DNA from: Streptomyces sp. 6-11-2
GTDB taxonomy: Bacteria; Actinomycetota; Actinomycetes; Streptomycetales; Streptomycetaceae
Assembly (NCBI RefSeq): GCF_006540305.1
Contig: NZ_BJOR01000001.1
Coordinates: 2,666,001 to 2,730,000 of the forward strand
Length of the DNA: 64,000 bases
Reading direction: 5' to 3'
Shown: positions 56,476 through 64,000 of the stretch, piece after piece
How the letters are laid out: the number at the start of each line of letters is the position of its first letter
Numbering within the stretch: position 1 is the first letter of the stretch
Made by a program: the position numbers and the translations under genes
Notes under the pieces: model-generated
Databases searched by the model: none
Told to the model about the DNA's origin: nothing
What the model saw: the letters and a program-made list of their open reading frames with translations, nothing else

Positions 56476-58363
56476 CGGGGGCGTCCGGCGCGGGAGGCTC
56501 CTCCGCGCCGGGGTCCTGTGCGGGGGGTCGTGGCGCGACGGGTTCGCGCGGGGAATCCCACAGGGATTCCCGTACGGAAGGTTCCCGCCGGGTGGGCGGG
56601 GCCACTTGGTCCCCGTGACCGGGGTCCGGAGGGAGATCCACCGGCTTCGGGGGCACGGGCGGCCTCACGGTTCCTTCGGGCTTCGCGTTCTTCTCCGCCG
56701 CCGCGGCCTCGCGCGGCGCCTCCGTCCCTGCCGCCGTCTCCTTCAGTGCGGCCCGGCGGGCCTGCGGGGCTCCGTCGTCCTCGTGCCAGGAGGGGGGTCC
56801 CGGCACCGGCGGGTCGAAGAGCAGTACGTCGTACGGCTCGAGGAGGTCGTCATAGCGATCGGGTACCGGCGTGGGCTGCGGGGGCCGGGGCTTCGGGGCC
56901 TTCGCCCGCAGAAGCAGGCCCCACCGGCGCACTCTTCCGCGCATGGCTTCGGTGGGCGACGGGCGCGGCACCGTGACGGTCGCGCCCGCCCGGGGTTCGC
57001 CGGTTTCCGGCTCGGCCTCGCCGCCCACCGCCACCCGGCCCGAGCGGCAGCGCCATGCCCGCAGCGCCGCCGCCGTCGGCACGGCCGCCGTCACGGTCCA
57101 CACCAGTGCCGCAGCACCCACCTGCCACCCGACGGGCCCGAACCGGGCGAGTGCGGAGCCCCCGAGCGGACCGCCGGCCAGTGCCGCGAGCGCCCCGAGA
57201 ACCGCCGCGCACAGCAGACAGGCCAGCCCGGCACCGGCCACCGTCCGCCGCCACGACCAGGCCCGCACGCGTGTCTCTCCGCCGTCCCGCTCCACGCCGC
57301 CCCGCTCCTCCCGCACCGCCGACCCGGCCACGAACCAGCCCATCGTCAGCCCGGCCGTCACCGGCAGCGACACCGTCACCCAGTTCAGCGCGGTGCCGGG
57401 GCCGGGGTCCGGAACCGCGGCGAGCAGCGGGAAGGGCGGCAGCAGCGGGGCCGGGGCGGAGGACAGCGGGCCGACGGCATGACCCGCGCCGAGCACGAAG
57501 CCGGGTCCGAGGGAGTAGGCCGCCGCCCACAGCAGCGCGTTCGGCAGCAGCGCCAGGCACGTCAGCAGTACGGCGAACCGTCCCGACCAGCCCTCGGTCA
57601 GCTCCAGGAAGGCCTCCTGGACCGTCCCGGCGTGCACCACCAGCGACACCACGAGCATCAGCGCCCCGCCGCCGACGAACACCATGGCACCGGCCCCCGC
57701 CGCCCGCGCCGCGGCACCCAGGCGCACCTGCGGGCCCGGCCCGAGGAGCAGCCGCCTCACGCCGCCCGGCAGCCGTCGCAACGCCCGCTCCAGGGGTGCG
57801 CGGGGGCAGCCGTACGCCTTCCACACGCCACTGCCCGCGGCCGCCGCGGCGAAAAGCGGTACGCACACCGCAGCCCACGCCCACGAGGGCCGCAGCGCAC
57901 CGCCGTCCGCGTACGCGGCGGCGCCGGATCCGACGGCGAGGTAGCCGAGGACGATGCCCGTCCAGGCGCTGCGGGGTGGGAGGAGCGGCCCGCCGTCGCC
58001 CCCGTCGGTCGCGTCCCGGGCCGCCCGGTGCACCAGCAGCGCGGGCAGCGCGAGCAGCAGCAGCGGGGTCACTCCGACGGGCGCGGGGACCCCCGTGAGG
58101 GTTTCGGTGCGGATCAGTTCGGCGCCGTGCGCCAGCAGCCACAGCGCGGCGGCGACATGCAGCGCGCCGCCGGGTCCGCTGTCCGGATACGGCGAGCTGA
58201 TCCACAGCGCGACGACGACCACGGCGAACGAGCCGAGGCCGAGCCCCGCCGCGACCGCACCGCCCACGAAGCCGGCTCCCAAGCCGGGTGAGCGGTCCCG
58301 CAGGCGGGTGCGAAGGCGTGACAGCGGTGGACGTCGACGGGTCGTCTGGATCACGGCTTCCAT
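56465..58363 (-). CDS. PerM-like (DUF6350) polytopic membrane protein
   Basis: The 632-aa protein has about nine to ten hydrophobic helices up to residue 430 (for example [45 protein letters not shown] and [17 protein letters not shown]), ending with [16 protein letters not shown] helices. A cytoplasmic tail of about 190 aa rich in Pro, Glu and Arg follows ([21 protein letters not shown]). It matches the actinobacterial DUF6350 family, named for the mycobacterial cell-division protein PerM. The ATG at 58363 has GGGAG very close; a GTG three codons later fits that site better. Confidence 0.82.
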   Translation of the reverse strand: MEAVIQTTRRRPPLSRLRTRLRDRSPGLGAGFVGGAVAAGLGLGSFAVVVVALWISSPYPDSGPGGALHVAAALWLLAHGAELIRTETLTGVPAPVGVTPLLLLALPALLVHRAARDATDGGDGGPLLPPRSAWTGIVLGYLAVGSGAAAYADGGALRPSWAWAAVCVPLFAAAAAGSGVWKAYGCPRAPLERALRRLPGGVRRLLLGPGPQVRLGAAARAAGAGAMVFVGGGALMLVVSLVVHAGTVQEAFLELTEGWSGRFAVLLTCLALLPNALLWAAAYSLGPGFVLGAGHAVGPLSSAPAPLLPPFPLLAAVPDPGPGTALNWVTVSLPVTAGLTMGWFVAGSAVREERGGVERDGGETRVRAWSWRRTVAGAGLACLLCAAVLGALAALAGGPLGGSALARFGPVGWQVGAAALVWTVTAAVPTAAALRAWRCRSGRVAVGGEAEPETGEPRAGATVTVPRPSPTEAMRGRVRRWGLLLRAKAPKPRPPQPTPVPDRYDDLLEPYDVLLFDPPVPGPPSWHEDDGAPQARRAALKETAAGTEAPREAAAAEKNAKPEGTVRPPVPPKPVDLPPDPGHGDQVAPPTRREPSVRESLWDSPREPVAPRPPAQDPGAEEPPAPDAPVSR

Positions 58364-58459
58364 GCTCCCAACGACACGCGCTTTACCGGCGCAACAGGCG
58401 AACCTCCGCCGTGTCACTCAATATACGATTATGTTCCTATTCGCACCGAGGGGCGCATC

Positions 58460-59359
58460 ATGACGAACTGTCATGCGAACCCGCTGCCATCACCCACGGA
58501 GGGCCGGTGCTCCGGCACGGCCGCCGCCCTGACGCGCAATCAGACCGTCGACGAGGCGGACGGCGCCCTGACGCCCGCTCAGGCCTTCGACATCCTCTAC
58601 GCGTTCTGCGCCCCCGCCCTCGTACGGCAGGCCTATCTGCTCACCGGCCGGCGCGAGCGGGCGTGCAGGTCCGTGGAACGGGCCTTCCAACTGGCCTGGC
58701 AGCGCTGGCCGGAGGTGGCCCACGACCGGGACCCGGCGGGCTGGGTGCGAGCGGTGGTGCACGAGTGCGCGCTGTCCCCCTGGCACCTCTTCCGCCGGCG
58801 CGGCCACGTCCCCGACCCGCTGTCCGACCCCGCGGACCGCGCGCTGCAACGCGCCCTGCTGCTGCTCCCGCCGTCATACCGCCGCACCCTGGTGCTCTAC
58901 GACGGTGTCGGCCTCGACCTGCCCGAGACGGCGGCGGAGACGGAGGCGAGCACCCCGGCCGCGGCGAACCGGCTGATGCACGCGCGCGAGGCGCTCGCCG
59001 CACGCCTGCCGGAGCTGTCCGATCCGGCGGAGCTGCACCGGCGGCTGGTCCGCCTGGCCTCGGCGGAACGCCTCGGGGCGGGCGAGCCGGCGGGCGTGCG
59101 CACGGCCGGGGAACGCCGGACCCGGTTCTGGACCCGGTCCGCCATCGCCTTCACGGCCACCATCATCGGCGCGACGACGCTCACCCTGCGCACCGCCCCC
59201 ATGCACTACCTGGCCCCGGTGTCCCCCGGGCACACGGTCCAGGGGCTGCCGGCGCAGGGCATGCTCGGCCCGCTCTCGCCGGAGGCGCTCGCGCTGCGCG
59301 CCGGGTTGAGGAAGGAGGCGGCGGGCGGGCCGGAGCGGCTGGCACCGGAGCCCAGATGA
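58460..59359 (+). CDS. Sigma-70-like protein with C-terminal transmembrane helix
   Basis: The 299-aa protein has a sigma region-2-like part (about residues 42-115, AFDILYAFCAPALVRQAYLLTG, RSVERAFQLAWQRWPEV, DPAGWVRAVVHECAL) and a region-4-like HTH (about 130-185, LLLLPPSYRRTLVLYDGVGLDLPETAAETEASTPAAANRLMHAREAL). Then comes a hydrophobic helix (SAIAFTATIIGATTLTL) and a short extracellular tail. Fusing a sigma-like protein to a membrane helix is unusual and may tether or inactivate it. The upstream 95 nt are AT-rich and GAGGGG precedes the ATG. Confidence 0.8.
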   Translation: MTNCHANPLPSPTEGRCSGTAAALTRNQTVDEADGALTPAQAFDILYAFCAPALVRQAYLLTGRRERACRSVERAFQLAWQRWPEVAHDRDPAGWVRAVVHECALSPWHLFRRRGHVPDPLSDPADRALQRALLLLPPSYRRTLVLYDGVGLDLPETAAETEASTPAAANRLMHAREALAARLPELSDPAELHRRLVRLASAERLGAGEPAGVRTAGERRTRFWTRSAIAFTATIIGATTLTLRTAPMHYLAPVSPGHTVQGLPAQGMLGPLSPEALALRAGLRKEAAGGPERLAPEPR

Positions 59360-59443
59360 CTCGGCTGGGCCGCGGACCGGCTGGTCCGCTCCCGGAAACG
59401 CCGGTGTGTCTCCGCGGAAGACGCCGGTGCGCCCCCGGAAACG

Positions 59444-59481
59444 CCGGTGGGCCCGCCCCCATCTGGGGGTGGGCCCACCGG
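59444..59481. terminator. Bidirectional terminator between the sigma-like gene and sucD
   Basis: A 17-bp stem with one G-T pair (59444-59460 with 59465-59481, loop ATCT) lies between the convergent genes. The DNA just before it repeats GGAAACGCCGGTG-like blocks. Confidence 0.85.
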
Positions 59482-59543
59482 ACCGGCTCGGAGAGCTCGG
59501 CCGCCGAGGGCGGCCGTGTGCAGCCGCCCGGGGCGGCCGGTGC

Positions 59544-60428
59544 TCAGCTGCCGAGGATGGCGCGAGCCAGCTTGGCCGTCTCGGTCGGGGTCTTGCCGAC
59601 CTTGACGCCCGCGGCCTCCAGGGCCTCCTTCTTCGCCTGGGCGGTACCGGAGGAACCCGAGACGATGGCGCCCGCGTGGCCCATGGTCTTGCCCTCCGGC
59701 GCGGTGAAGCCCGCGACGTACCCGACGACCGGCTTGGTCACGTTCTCCTTGATGAACGCCGCGGCCCGCTCCTCCGCGTCGCCGCCGATCTCACCGATCA
59801 TCACGATCAGGTCGGTGTCCGGGTCGTCCTGGAACGCCTTCAGCGCGTCGATGTGCGTGGTACCGATGATCGGGTCACCACCGATACCCACACAGGTGGA
59901 GAAGCCGATGTCCCGCAGCTCGTACATCATCTGGTACGTCAGCGTGCCCGACTTCGACACCAGACCGATCCGGCCCGGCTTGGTGATGTCGGCCGGGATG
60001 ATGCCCGCGTTCGACTGACCCGGCGTGATCAGACCCGGGCAGTTCGGGCCGATGATCCGCGTCCTGTTGCCCTTCTTCCCGGCGTACGCCCAGAAGGAGG
60101 CCGAGTCGTGCACCGCGATGCCCTCGGTGATGACCACCGCGAGCGGGATCTCCGCGTCGATCGCCTCGATCACCGCGTCCTTGGTGAACTTCTCCGGAAC
60201 GAAGATCACCGTGACGTCGGCGCCGGTCTTCTCGATGGCGTCCTTCACGGTCCCGAAGACCGGTACCTCGGTGCCGTCGAAGTCCACGCTCTGGCCCGCC
60301 TTGCGCGGGTTCACGCCACCGACGATGTTCGTGCCCGAGGCCAGCATGCGACGCGTGTGCTTCTGGCCCTCGGAGCCGGTCATGCCCTGGACGATGACCT
60401 TGGATTCCTTGGTGAGGAAGATAGCCAT
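59544..60428 (-). CDS. sucD: Succinyl-CoA synthetase alpha subunit
   Basis: The 294-aa subunit binds CoA and carries the phosphohistidine. Motifs: [55 protein letters not shown] and the active His in [13 protein letters not shown] (about residue 245). With SucC it converts succinyl-CoA to succinate with ATP or GTP formation. It lies 21 nt after sucC on the same strand. Confidence 0.97.
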   Translation of the reverse strand: MAIFLTKESKVIVQGMTGSEGQKHTRRMLASGTNIVGGVNPRKAGQSVDFDGTEVPVFGTVKDAIEKTGADVTVIFVPEKFTKDAVIEAIDAEIPLAVVITEGIAVHDSASFWAYAGKKGNRTRIIGPNCPGLITPGQSNAGIIPADITKPGRIGLVSKSGTLTYQMMYELRDIGFSTCVGIGGDPIIGTTHIDALKAFQDDPDTDLIVMIGEIGGDAEERAAAFIKENVTKPVVGYVAGFTAPEGKTMGHAGAIVSGSSGTAQAKKEALEAAGVKVGKTPTETAKLARAILGS

Positions 60429-60449
60429 GGTGTTCTGTGACCTCGTCCC

Positions 60450-61631
60450 TTACTTCGCGGCAGCAGCCAGCTCGGCGGCCTTGTCGGCCGCGCCGTCCAT
60501 GGTGTCCACCCGCTGCACGAGCGGGTGGTTGCGGTCGTCCAGAATCTGACGGCCCAGTTCGGCGTTGTTGCCGTCCAGACGCACGACCAGCGGCTTGGTG
60601 ACCTCCTCGCCCTTGGACTCCAGCAGCTCCAGGGCCTGCACGATGCCGTTGGCGACCGCGTCGCACGCGGTGATGCCGCCGAAGACGTTGACGAACACGG
60701 ACTTCACGTCCGGGTCGCCCAGGATGATCTCCAGACCGTTCGCCATCACCTCGGCGGAGGCGCCGCCACCGATGTCGAGGAAGTTGGCGGGCTTGACGCC
60801 CTTGTGGGCCTCACCGGCGTACGCGACGACGTCCAGGGTCGACATGACCAGACCCGCGCCGTTGCCGATGATGCCGACCTCACCGTCGAGCTTGACGTAG
60901 TTGAGGTTCTTCTCCTTGGCAGCCGCCTCCAGCGGGTTGGCGGCGGCCTTGTCGTGGAGCTCCTCGAACTCGGGGTGACGGAACTCCGCGTTGTCGTCCA
61001 GCGACACCTTCCCGTCGAGGGCGATGACGTCACCGGAGGCGACCTTGGCGAGAGGGTTGACCTCCACCAGGAGGGCGTCCTCCTTGATGAAGACCTCCCA
61101 GAGGCTGACGAGGACGTCGGCGACCTTGTCGGCGACCTCGGCCGGGAACTTGGCCGCGGCGACGATCTCCTCGGCCTTGGCCCGGTCCACGCCGTCGATG
61201 GCGTCGATCGCGATCTTGGCGACGGCCTCGGGGCGGGTGGCAGCGACCTCTTCGATCTCCATGCCGCCCTCGACCGAGGCGATGGAGAGGAAGGTGCGGT
61301 TGGCGCGGTCGAGGAGGAAGGAGACGTAGTACTCCTCGAGGATCTCCGGAGCGGTCTCCGCGAGCATGACCTTGTGGACCGTGTGGCCCTTGATGTCCAT
61401 GCCGAGGATGTCCGTCGCGCGGGCGACGGCCTCGTCCGGGGTGGCGGCCAGCTTGACACCACCGGCCTTGCCGCGGCCACCGACCTTCACCTGAGCCTTG
61501 ACGACCGACTTGCCGCCCAGCCGCTCGGTGATCTCGCGCGCCGCCTCAGGCGTGTCGATGACTTCACCGGCCAGCACCGGTACACCGTGCTTGGCGAAGA
61601 GGTCCCTCGCCTGGTACTCGAACAGGTCCAC
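60450..61631 (-). CDS. sucC: Succinyl-CoA synthetase beta subunit
   Basis: The 393-aa subunit has an ATP-grasp nucleotide-binding domain: [58 protein letters not shown], then the C-terminal ligase domain with [24 protein letters not shown] sequence, FLDIGGGAS and [10 protein letters not shown]. It determines nucleotide specificity of the complex. It is first in sucCD; a CRP-type site lies about 190 bp upstream. Confidence 0.97.
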   Translation of the reverse strand: MDLFEYQARDLFAKHGVPVLAGEVIDTPEAAREITERLGGKSVVKAQVKVGGRGKAGGVKLAATPDEAVARATDILGMDIKGHTVHKVMLAETAPEILEEYYVSFLLDRANRTFLSIASVEGGMEIEEVAATRPEAVAKIAIDAIDGVDRAKAEEIVAAAKFPAEVADKVADVLVSLWEVFIKEDALLVEVNPLAKVASGDVIALDGKVSLDDNAEFRHPEFEELHDKAAANPLEAAAKEKNLNYVKLDGEVGIIGNGAGLVMSTLDVVAYAGEAHKGVKPANFLDIGGGASAEVMANGLEIILGDPDVKSVFVNVFGGITACDAVANGIVQALELLESKGEEVTKPLVVRLDGNNAELGRQILDDRNHPLVQRVDTMDGAADKAAELAAAAK

Positions 61632-61814
61632 GCGCTTCCGTCCCTATCAGTGATCTCGCGGTTCGTTGGATGCGTGGGCGTGCCGCGAAGGGCAACGTGA
61701 CGTCCGCTCTGGGTCACAGGGAAGGCGCACACGGTGTCCGAGCGCGCGGCATGTCCGTCTCGCAGGTTATCCCCGGTTACGGGAGTGCCCTAAATCGAGG
61801 GTCACACCTGAGCG

Positions 61815-61828
61815 GTGATACCTGTCAC
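61815..61828 (-). promoter_or_regulatory. Candidate CRP (cAMP receptor protein) site upstream of sucCD
   Basis: GTGATACCTGTCAC fits both the GTG-N8-CAC symmetry of CRP family sites and the GTG-N6-GNCAC form described for Streptomyces CRP. It is 184 bp upstream of the sucC start. Confidence 0.45.
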
Positions 61829-61866
61829 ATGATGCCGCGCTCTCTGGCACGGCGTGCCGCCGAGGC

Positions 61867-61906
61867 GGGGGCCTCACCAGGCTGGGGTTGACCGGGTGAG
61901 GCCCCC
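61867..61906 (-). terminator. Hairpin downstream of the repeat-rich protein gene
   Basis: A 12-bp stem (GGGGGCCTCACC at 61867-61878 with 61895-61906) with a 16-nt loop lies in the 456-nt region between sucC and the gene ending at 62088. The rest of that region holds no gene; a smaller GACGGCT-TTC-AGCCGTC hairpin lies at about 62005-62021. Confidence 0.5.
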
Positions 61907-62087
61907 TCGTACAGCCCCGAAGGGGCTCCGGACGGTTGATCCCCACCCCAATGGGGACCAGCCGCCCTTTCCGCGAGATCCCGGGGCGGAACGGCCGGAC
62001 GGACCGACGGCTTTCAGCCGTCCGGGTCCACCGGGCCCGCGGAGTCGGGTGGGCTCTCCGTGACGACGGAGCGGTGGACCTGTCCGG

Positions 62088-63437
62088 TTAGCCGGGGAAG
62101 ACGGGGACGGCCTGGTGCCGGTCCCGGGCGCCGAGTGCGGCGGCCCGGGCGGCGGCACCGGGCACCAGCCGCGACGGGGCCCGCTCGGGCACCGTGACGG
62201 CGTGCGCGTCCCCGTGCCGCGAGGTGCCGGAGTCGGCCGCCGCGTGATCTCCGAGCATGCCGTCCGGACCACCAGCGGGGCCCTGGTGCGCGGGGATCGG
62301 GGCGAGGGGGGCGACGAGACCGGCACGGGGAGAGCGGTGGGGCCGGACGTGCACGGCGGCGCCGCCGGTCCCGGAGGTCGCACCGATGTATCGCGGGCCG
62401 TGGGCGGCAGCGGAGGACGCGGTGACGCCTTGCGCCGTACGGGCCTTGGGAGTGCTGCTGTGCCCACTGGACGTGGCCAGGTTCGCGCCGCCCGGACGCT
62501 GCTGCGGCTGGGCTCGCGGAGCCGAGGCAACGGGCCCCGTCTGCGGCTGCAACGGCAACGACGCCGGGAGGTCGGGCACGACGGGCAGCGCCGGCACCTC
62601 GGGCCGCACCTCGACCGCCCCACCCACCTCGGCACCGACCACATCCCCAACCGGCTTCACGACCGGCCTCACAACGTGCTCGGTGGCGGGCCCGACAACC
62701 GGCTGCACAACGGAGTCGCCGACCGGCCTCATGACGCGCTCGACAACCGGCTGGGCAACGGAGTCGACGCCCGGCCGCACGACCGGCTCGGCGACAGGCT
62801 CGGCGACGGAGTCGACGCCCGGCCGCACGACCGGCTCGGCGACAGGCTCGGCGACGGGCCGGACGCCCAGCTTCACGACGGGCCCGGCTACCGGCTCGGC
62901 GACCGGCCGCGCGGCGGGCGCGACGGACGGGACGACCGGCTGGGCGGCCGACTCAACCACGGACTCGGCAACCGGCCGCACAACGTGCTCGACGACCGGC
63001 TCGGCGACCAGCCGGGCACCCGGCTTCTCGACGGGCTCGGTGATCGGAGCGACGAGGGGCTTCTCGACGGGCTCGGTGATCGGCTCGACGACAGGCTTCG
63101 CGACCCGGTCGGTCACGGCCGCGAGGCCGCCGGACGACGGCGAGAACGAGGGCGAAGACGCGGGCGAGGGCGAGGGCGAAGACGCGGGCGAGGGCGAGGG
63201 CGAAGACGCGGACCCCGGAACCGAAGCGGCCACCGGCTCGGACAAGGGTGCCGTCGGTCCGCCCTCCGCCGCCCGTGCCTGTTGCCCGCACAGGAACCCG
63301 AGGGCGACCAACGTCCCTACCAGCAGCCCCAGTTGCAGTACACGCCGTCCGGCCGCCGTACGCGTCGCGCGTAGGGCGGCACCGGGCAGCGCTGCTGGCC
63401 AGGACAAGAGAGGACGGTTCTTCCCGTACGGCGACAA
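62088..63437 (-). CDS. Exported repeat-rich protein (V-x-P-V repeats)
   Basis: The 449-aa protein has an N-terminal signal or anchor helix (LQLGLLVGTLVALGFLCGQQARA), a Ser-Pro repeat block (PSPSPASS, about residues 75-100), then about 200 residues of degenerate VAEPV / VVRPG / VEKPL repeats, and a Pro/Ala/His-rich C-terminus. The repeats look like an extended wall-spanning stalk. No enzyme or anchor motif is seen. Codon use is normal for the window. It follows the VWA gene by 75 nt and might be in the same transcript. Confidence 0.7.
   Translation of the reverse strand: MSPYGKNRPLLSWPAALPGAALRATRTAAGRRVLQLGLLVGTLVALGFLCGQQARAAEGGPTAPLSEPVAASVPGSASSPSPSPASSPSPSPASSPSFSPSSGGLAAVTDRVAKPVVEPITEPVEKPLVAPITEPVEKPGARLVAEPVVEHVVRPVAESVVESAAQPVVPSVAPAARPVAEPVAGPVVKLGVRPVAEPVAEPVVRPGVDSVAEPVAEPVVRPGVDSVAQPVVERVMRPVGDSVVQPVVGPATEHVVRPVVKPVGDVVGAEVGGAVEVRPEVPALPVVPDLPASLPLQPQTGPVASAPRAQPQQRPGGANLATSSGHSSTPKARTAQGVTASSAAAHGPRYIGATSGTGGAAVHVRPHRSPRAGLVAPLAPIPAHQGPAGGPDGMLGDHAAADSGTSRHGDAHAVTVPERAPSRLVPGAAARAAALGARDRHQAVPVFPG
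62761..62856. repeat. Perfect 48-bp tandem duplication inside the repeat-rich gene
   Basis: Positions 62761-62808 are repeated exactly at 62809-62856. Each copy encodes 16 residues of the form VAEPVAEPVVRPGVDS, so length change by whole repeats keeps the frame. Confidence 0.9.
63150..63210. repeat. 24-bp tandem repeats encoding PSPSPASS
   Basis: About two and a half copies of a 24-bp GGGCGA-rich unit (GGGCGAAGACGC core) encode the Ser-Pro block of the same protein. Confidence 0.75.
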
Positions 63438-63512
63438 GGGTGTTGGAGCGTCGATCCTCGCACGGGGTTCCCAAGGGTGCGCAAGCCCTCTCCCACCGCT
63501 GGGCGGCCAATG

Positions 63513-64000
63513 TCACACGGCGTCGGGTATCGGAAGCGGCCGCTTCTCGATCGCCGCCGCCATCACCTCCGGGAACAGGTCCGGCGTGCAGGCGAACGCC
63601 GGTGCCCCGAGCGCCGCGAGAGCCGCCGCGTGCTCCCGGTCGTAGGCGGGCGCGCCCTCGTCGGAGAGCGCGAGCAGCGTCACGAACTGCACTCCGGACG
63701 CCTTCATCGCGGCGACTCGCTTCAGCATCTCGTCGCGTATGCCTCCCTCGTACAGGTCGCTGATCAGCACGACCACCGTCTCCGCGGGCCGGGTGATCCG
63801 CGACTGACAGTACGCCAGCGCCCGGTTGATGTCCGTGCCGCCACCGAGCTGGGTGCCGAAGAGCACGTCCACCGGATCGTCGAGCTGGTCGGTGAGGTCG
63901 ACGACCGCCGTGTCGAAGACGACCAGCCGCGTACTGACGGACCGCATGGACGCCAGCACCGCCCCGAACACGGAGGCGTACACGACGGACGCCGTCATCG
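63513..64000 (-). CDS. VWA domain-containing protein, 3' part (gene continues beyond the window)
   Basis: The visible part ends a von Willebrand factor A domain. Frame continues to the window edge, and the first residues (MTASVVYASVFGAVLASM) are what normally follow the DxSGS of the MIDAS metal site, so the true start lies outside. Later landmarks are RLVVFDTAVVDLTDQ, LGGGTDINRALAYC (the MIDAS Thr/Asp loop) and TVVVLISDLYEGG. CoxE/VWA proteins of this type usually work with a MoxR AAA ATPase, which may be encoded upstream, beyond the window. Confidence 0.88.
   Translation of the reverse strand, partial: MTASVVYASVFGAVLASMRSVSTRLVVFDTAVVDLTDQLDDPVDVLFGTQLGGGTDINRALAYCQSRITRPAETVVVLISDLYEGGIRDEMLKRVAAMKASGVQFVTLLALSDEGAPAYDREHAAALAALGAPAFACTPDLFPEVMAAAIEKRPLPIPDAV

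Noticed and set aside
60525..61700. 391-codon plus-strand frame opposite sucC
   Set aside because: Shadow of the sucC gene; low-complexity VRLDV-type composition and no recognisable domain.
62088..63437. Tandem repeats suggesting a CRISPR array
   Set aside because: Copies are direct and adjacent without unique spacers, and they encode protein repeats in frame.

Overview
The window is 64 kb of very GC-rich actinomycete chromosome. High GC in third codon positions, frequent GTG starts, start/stop overlaps between genes and the gene families present (a membrane protein of the SCO4848 family, DUF3017, DUF2690 and DUF4328 proteins, a PerM-like DUF6350 protein) point to Streptomyces. The order sdhCDAB - D-Ala-D-Ala carboxypeptidase - trpS - glyA - bet/pro - mdh - folD - purHN - sucCD looks like the conserved core arm of a Streptomyces chromosome. 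Assignment to a species is not possible from this window. No rRNA, tRNA, CRISPR array, prophage or intact transposase gene was seen.

Layout. 0.1-5.4 kb: ECF sigma factor, small conserved proteins, a secreted GH20 hexosaminidase and a degenerate OHCU-decarboxylase homologue. 5.6-9.0 kb: succinate dehydrogenase operon sdhCDAB with a strong terminator. 9.0-13.8 kb: two TM2 proteins and a DUF2752 protein flanking a MITE-like element, a VOC protein, a small TetR-linked module with two palindromic operators, and a Uma2-family protein. 13.8-20.1 kb: an MMPL exporter divergent from a two-component system, then an orphan peptide-type binding protein. 20.3-25.9 kb: envelope genes (metallophosphoesterase, D,D-carboxypeptidase, YihY/BrkB protein, DprE2-like reductase). 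26.0-30.3 kb: trpS, and a sigma / putative anti-sigma / two secreted paralogues cluster. 30.4-36.2 kb: glyA behind a ZTP riboswitch, rocD, a DMT-like permease and a MocR regulator divergent from an AhpD-like protein. 36.3-43.5 kb: betB-betA-proV-proW-proX, for choline oxidation to glycine betaine and betaine (or choline) uptake. 43.7-46.7 kb: three uncharacterised genes, two sharing a GSTFA(V/I)GSHA motif. 46.9-51.5 kb: mdh, an HTH-DUF2690 membrane protein, folD with DUF3017. 51.8-59.4 kb: membrane proteins, a frameshifted remnant, purN-purH, a PerM-like protein and a sigma-like protein with a C-terminal membrane helix. 59.5-64 kb: sucCD, a repeat-rich secreted protein and the 3' part of a VWA gene.

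How it fits together. Three TCA-cycle enzymes (Sdh, Mdh, SucCD) and a one-carbon/purine set (GlyA, FolD, PurN, PurH) lie in this stretch. GlyA and FolD make and interconvert the folates that PurN and PurH consume. The ZTP riboswitch ahead of glyA senses the purine intermediate ZTP, which builds up when 10-formyl-THF runs short, so the logic is visible in the DNA. Envelope functions form a second theme. The least explained parts are the GSTFA(V/I)GSHA module, the sigma/secreted-paralogue operon, the TetR module with duplicated operators, and a MITE-like repeat whose ends abut stop codons at two loci 40 kb apart.
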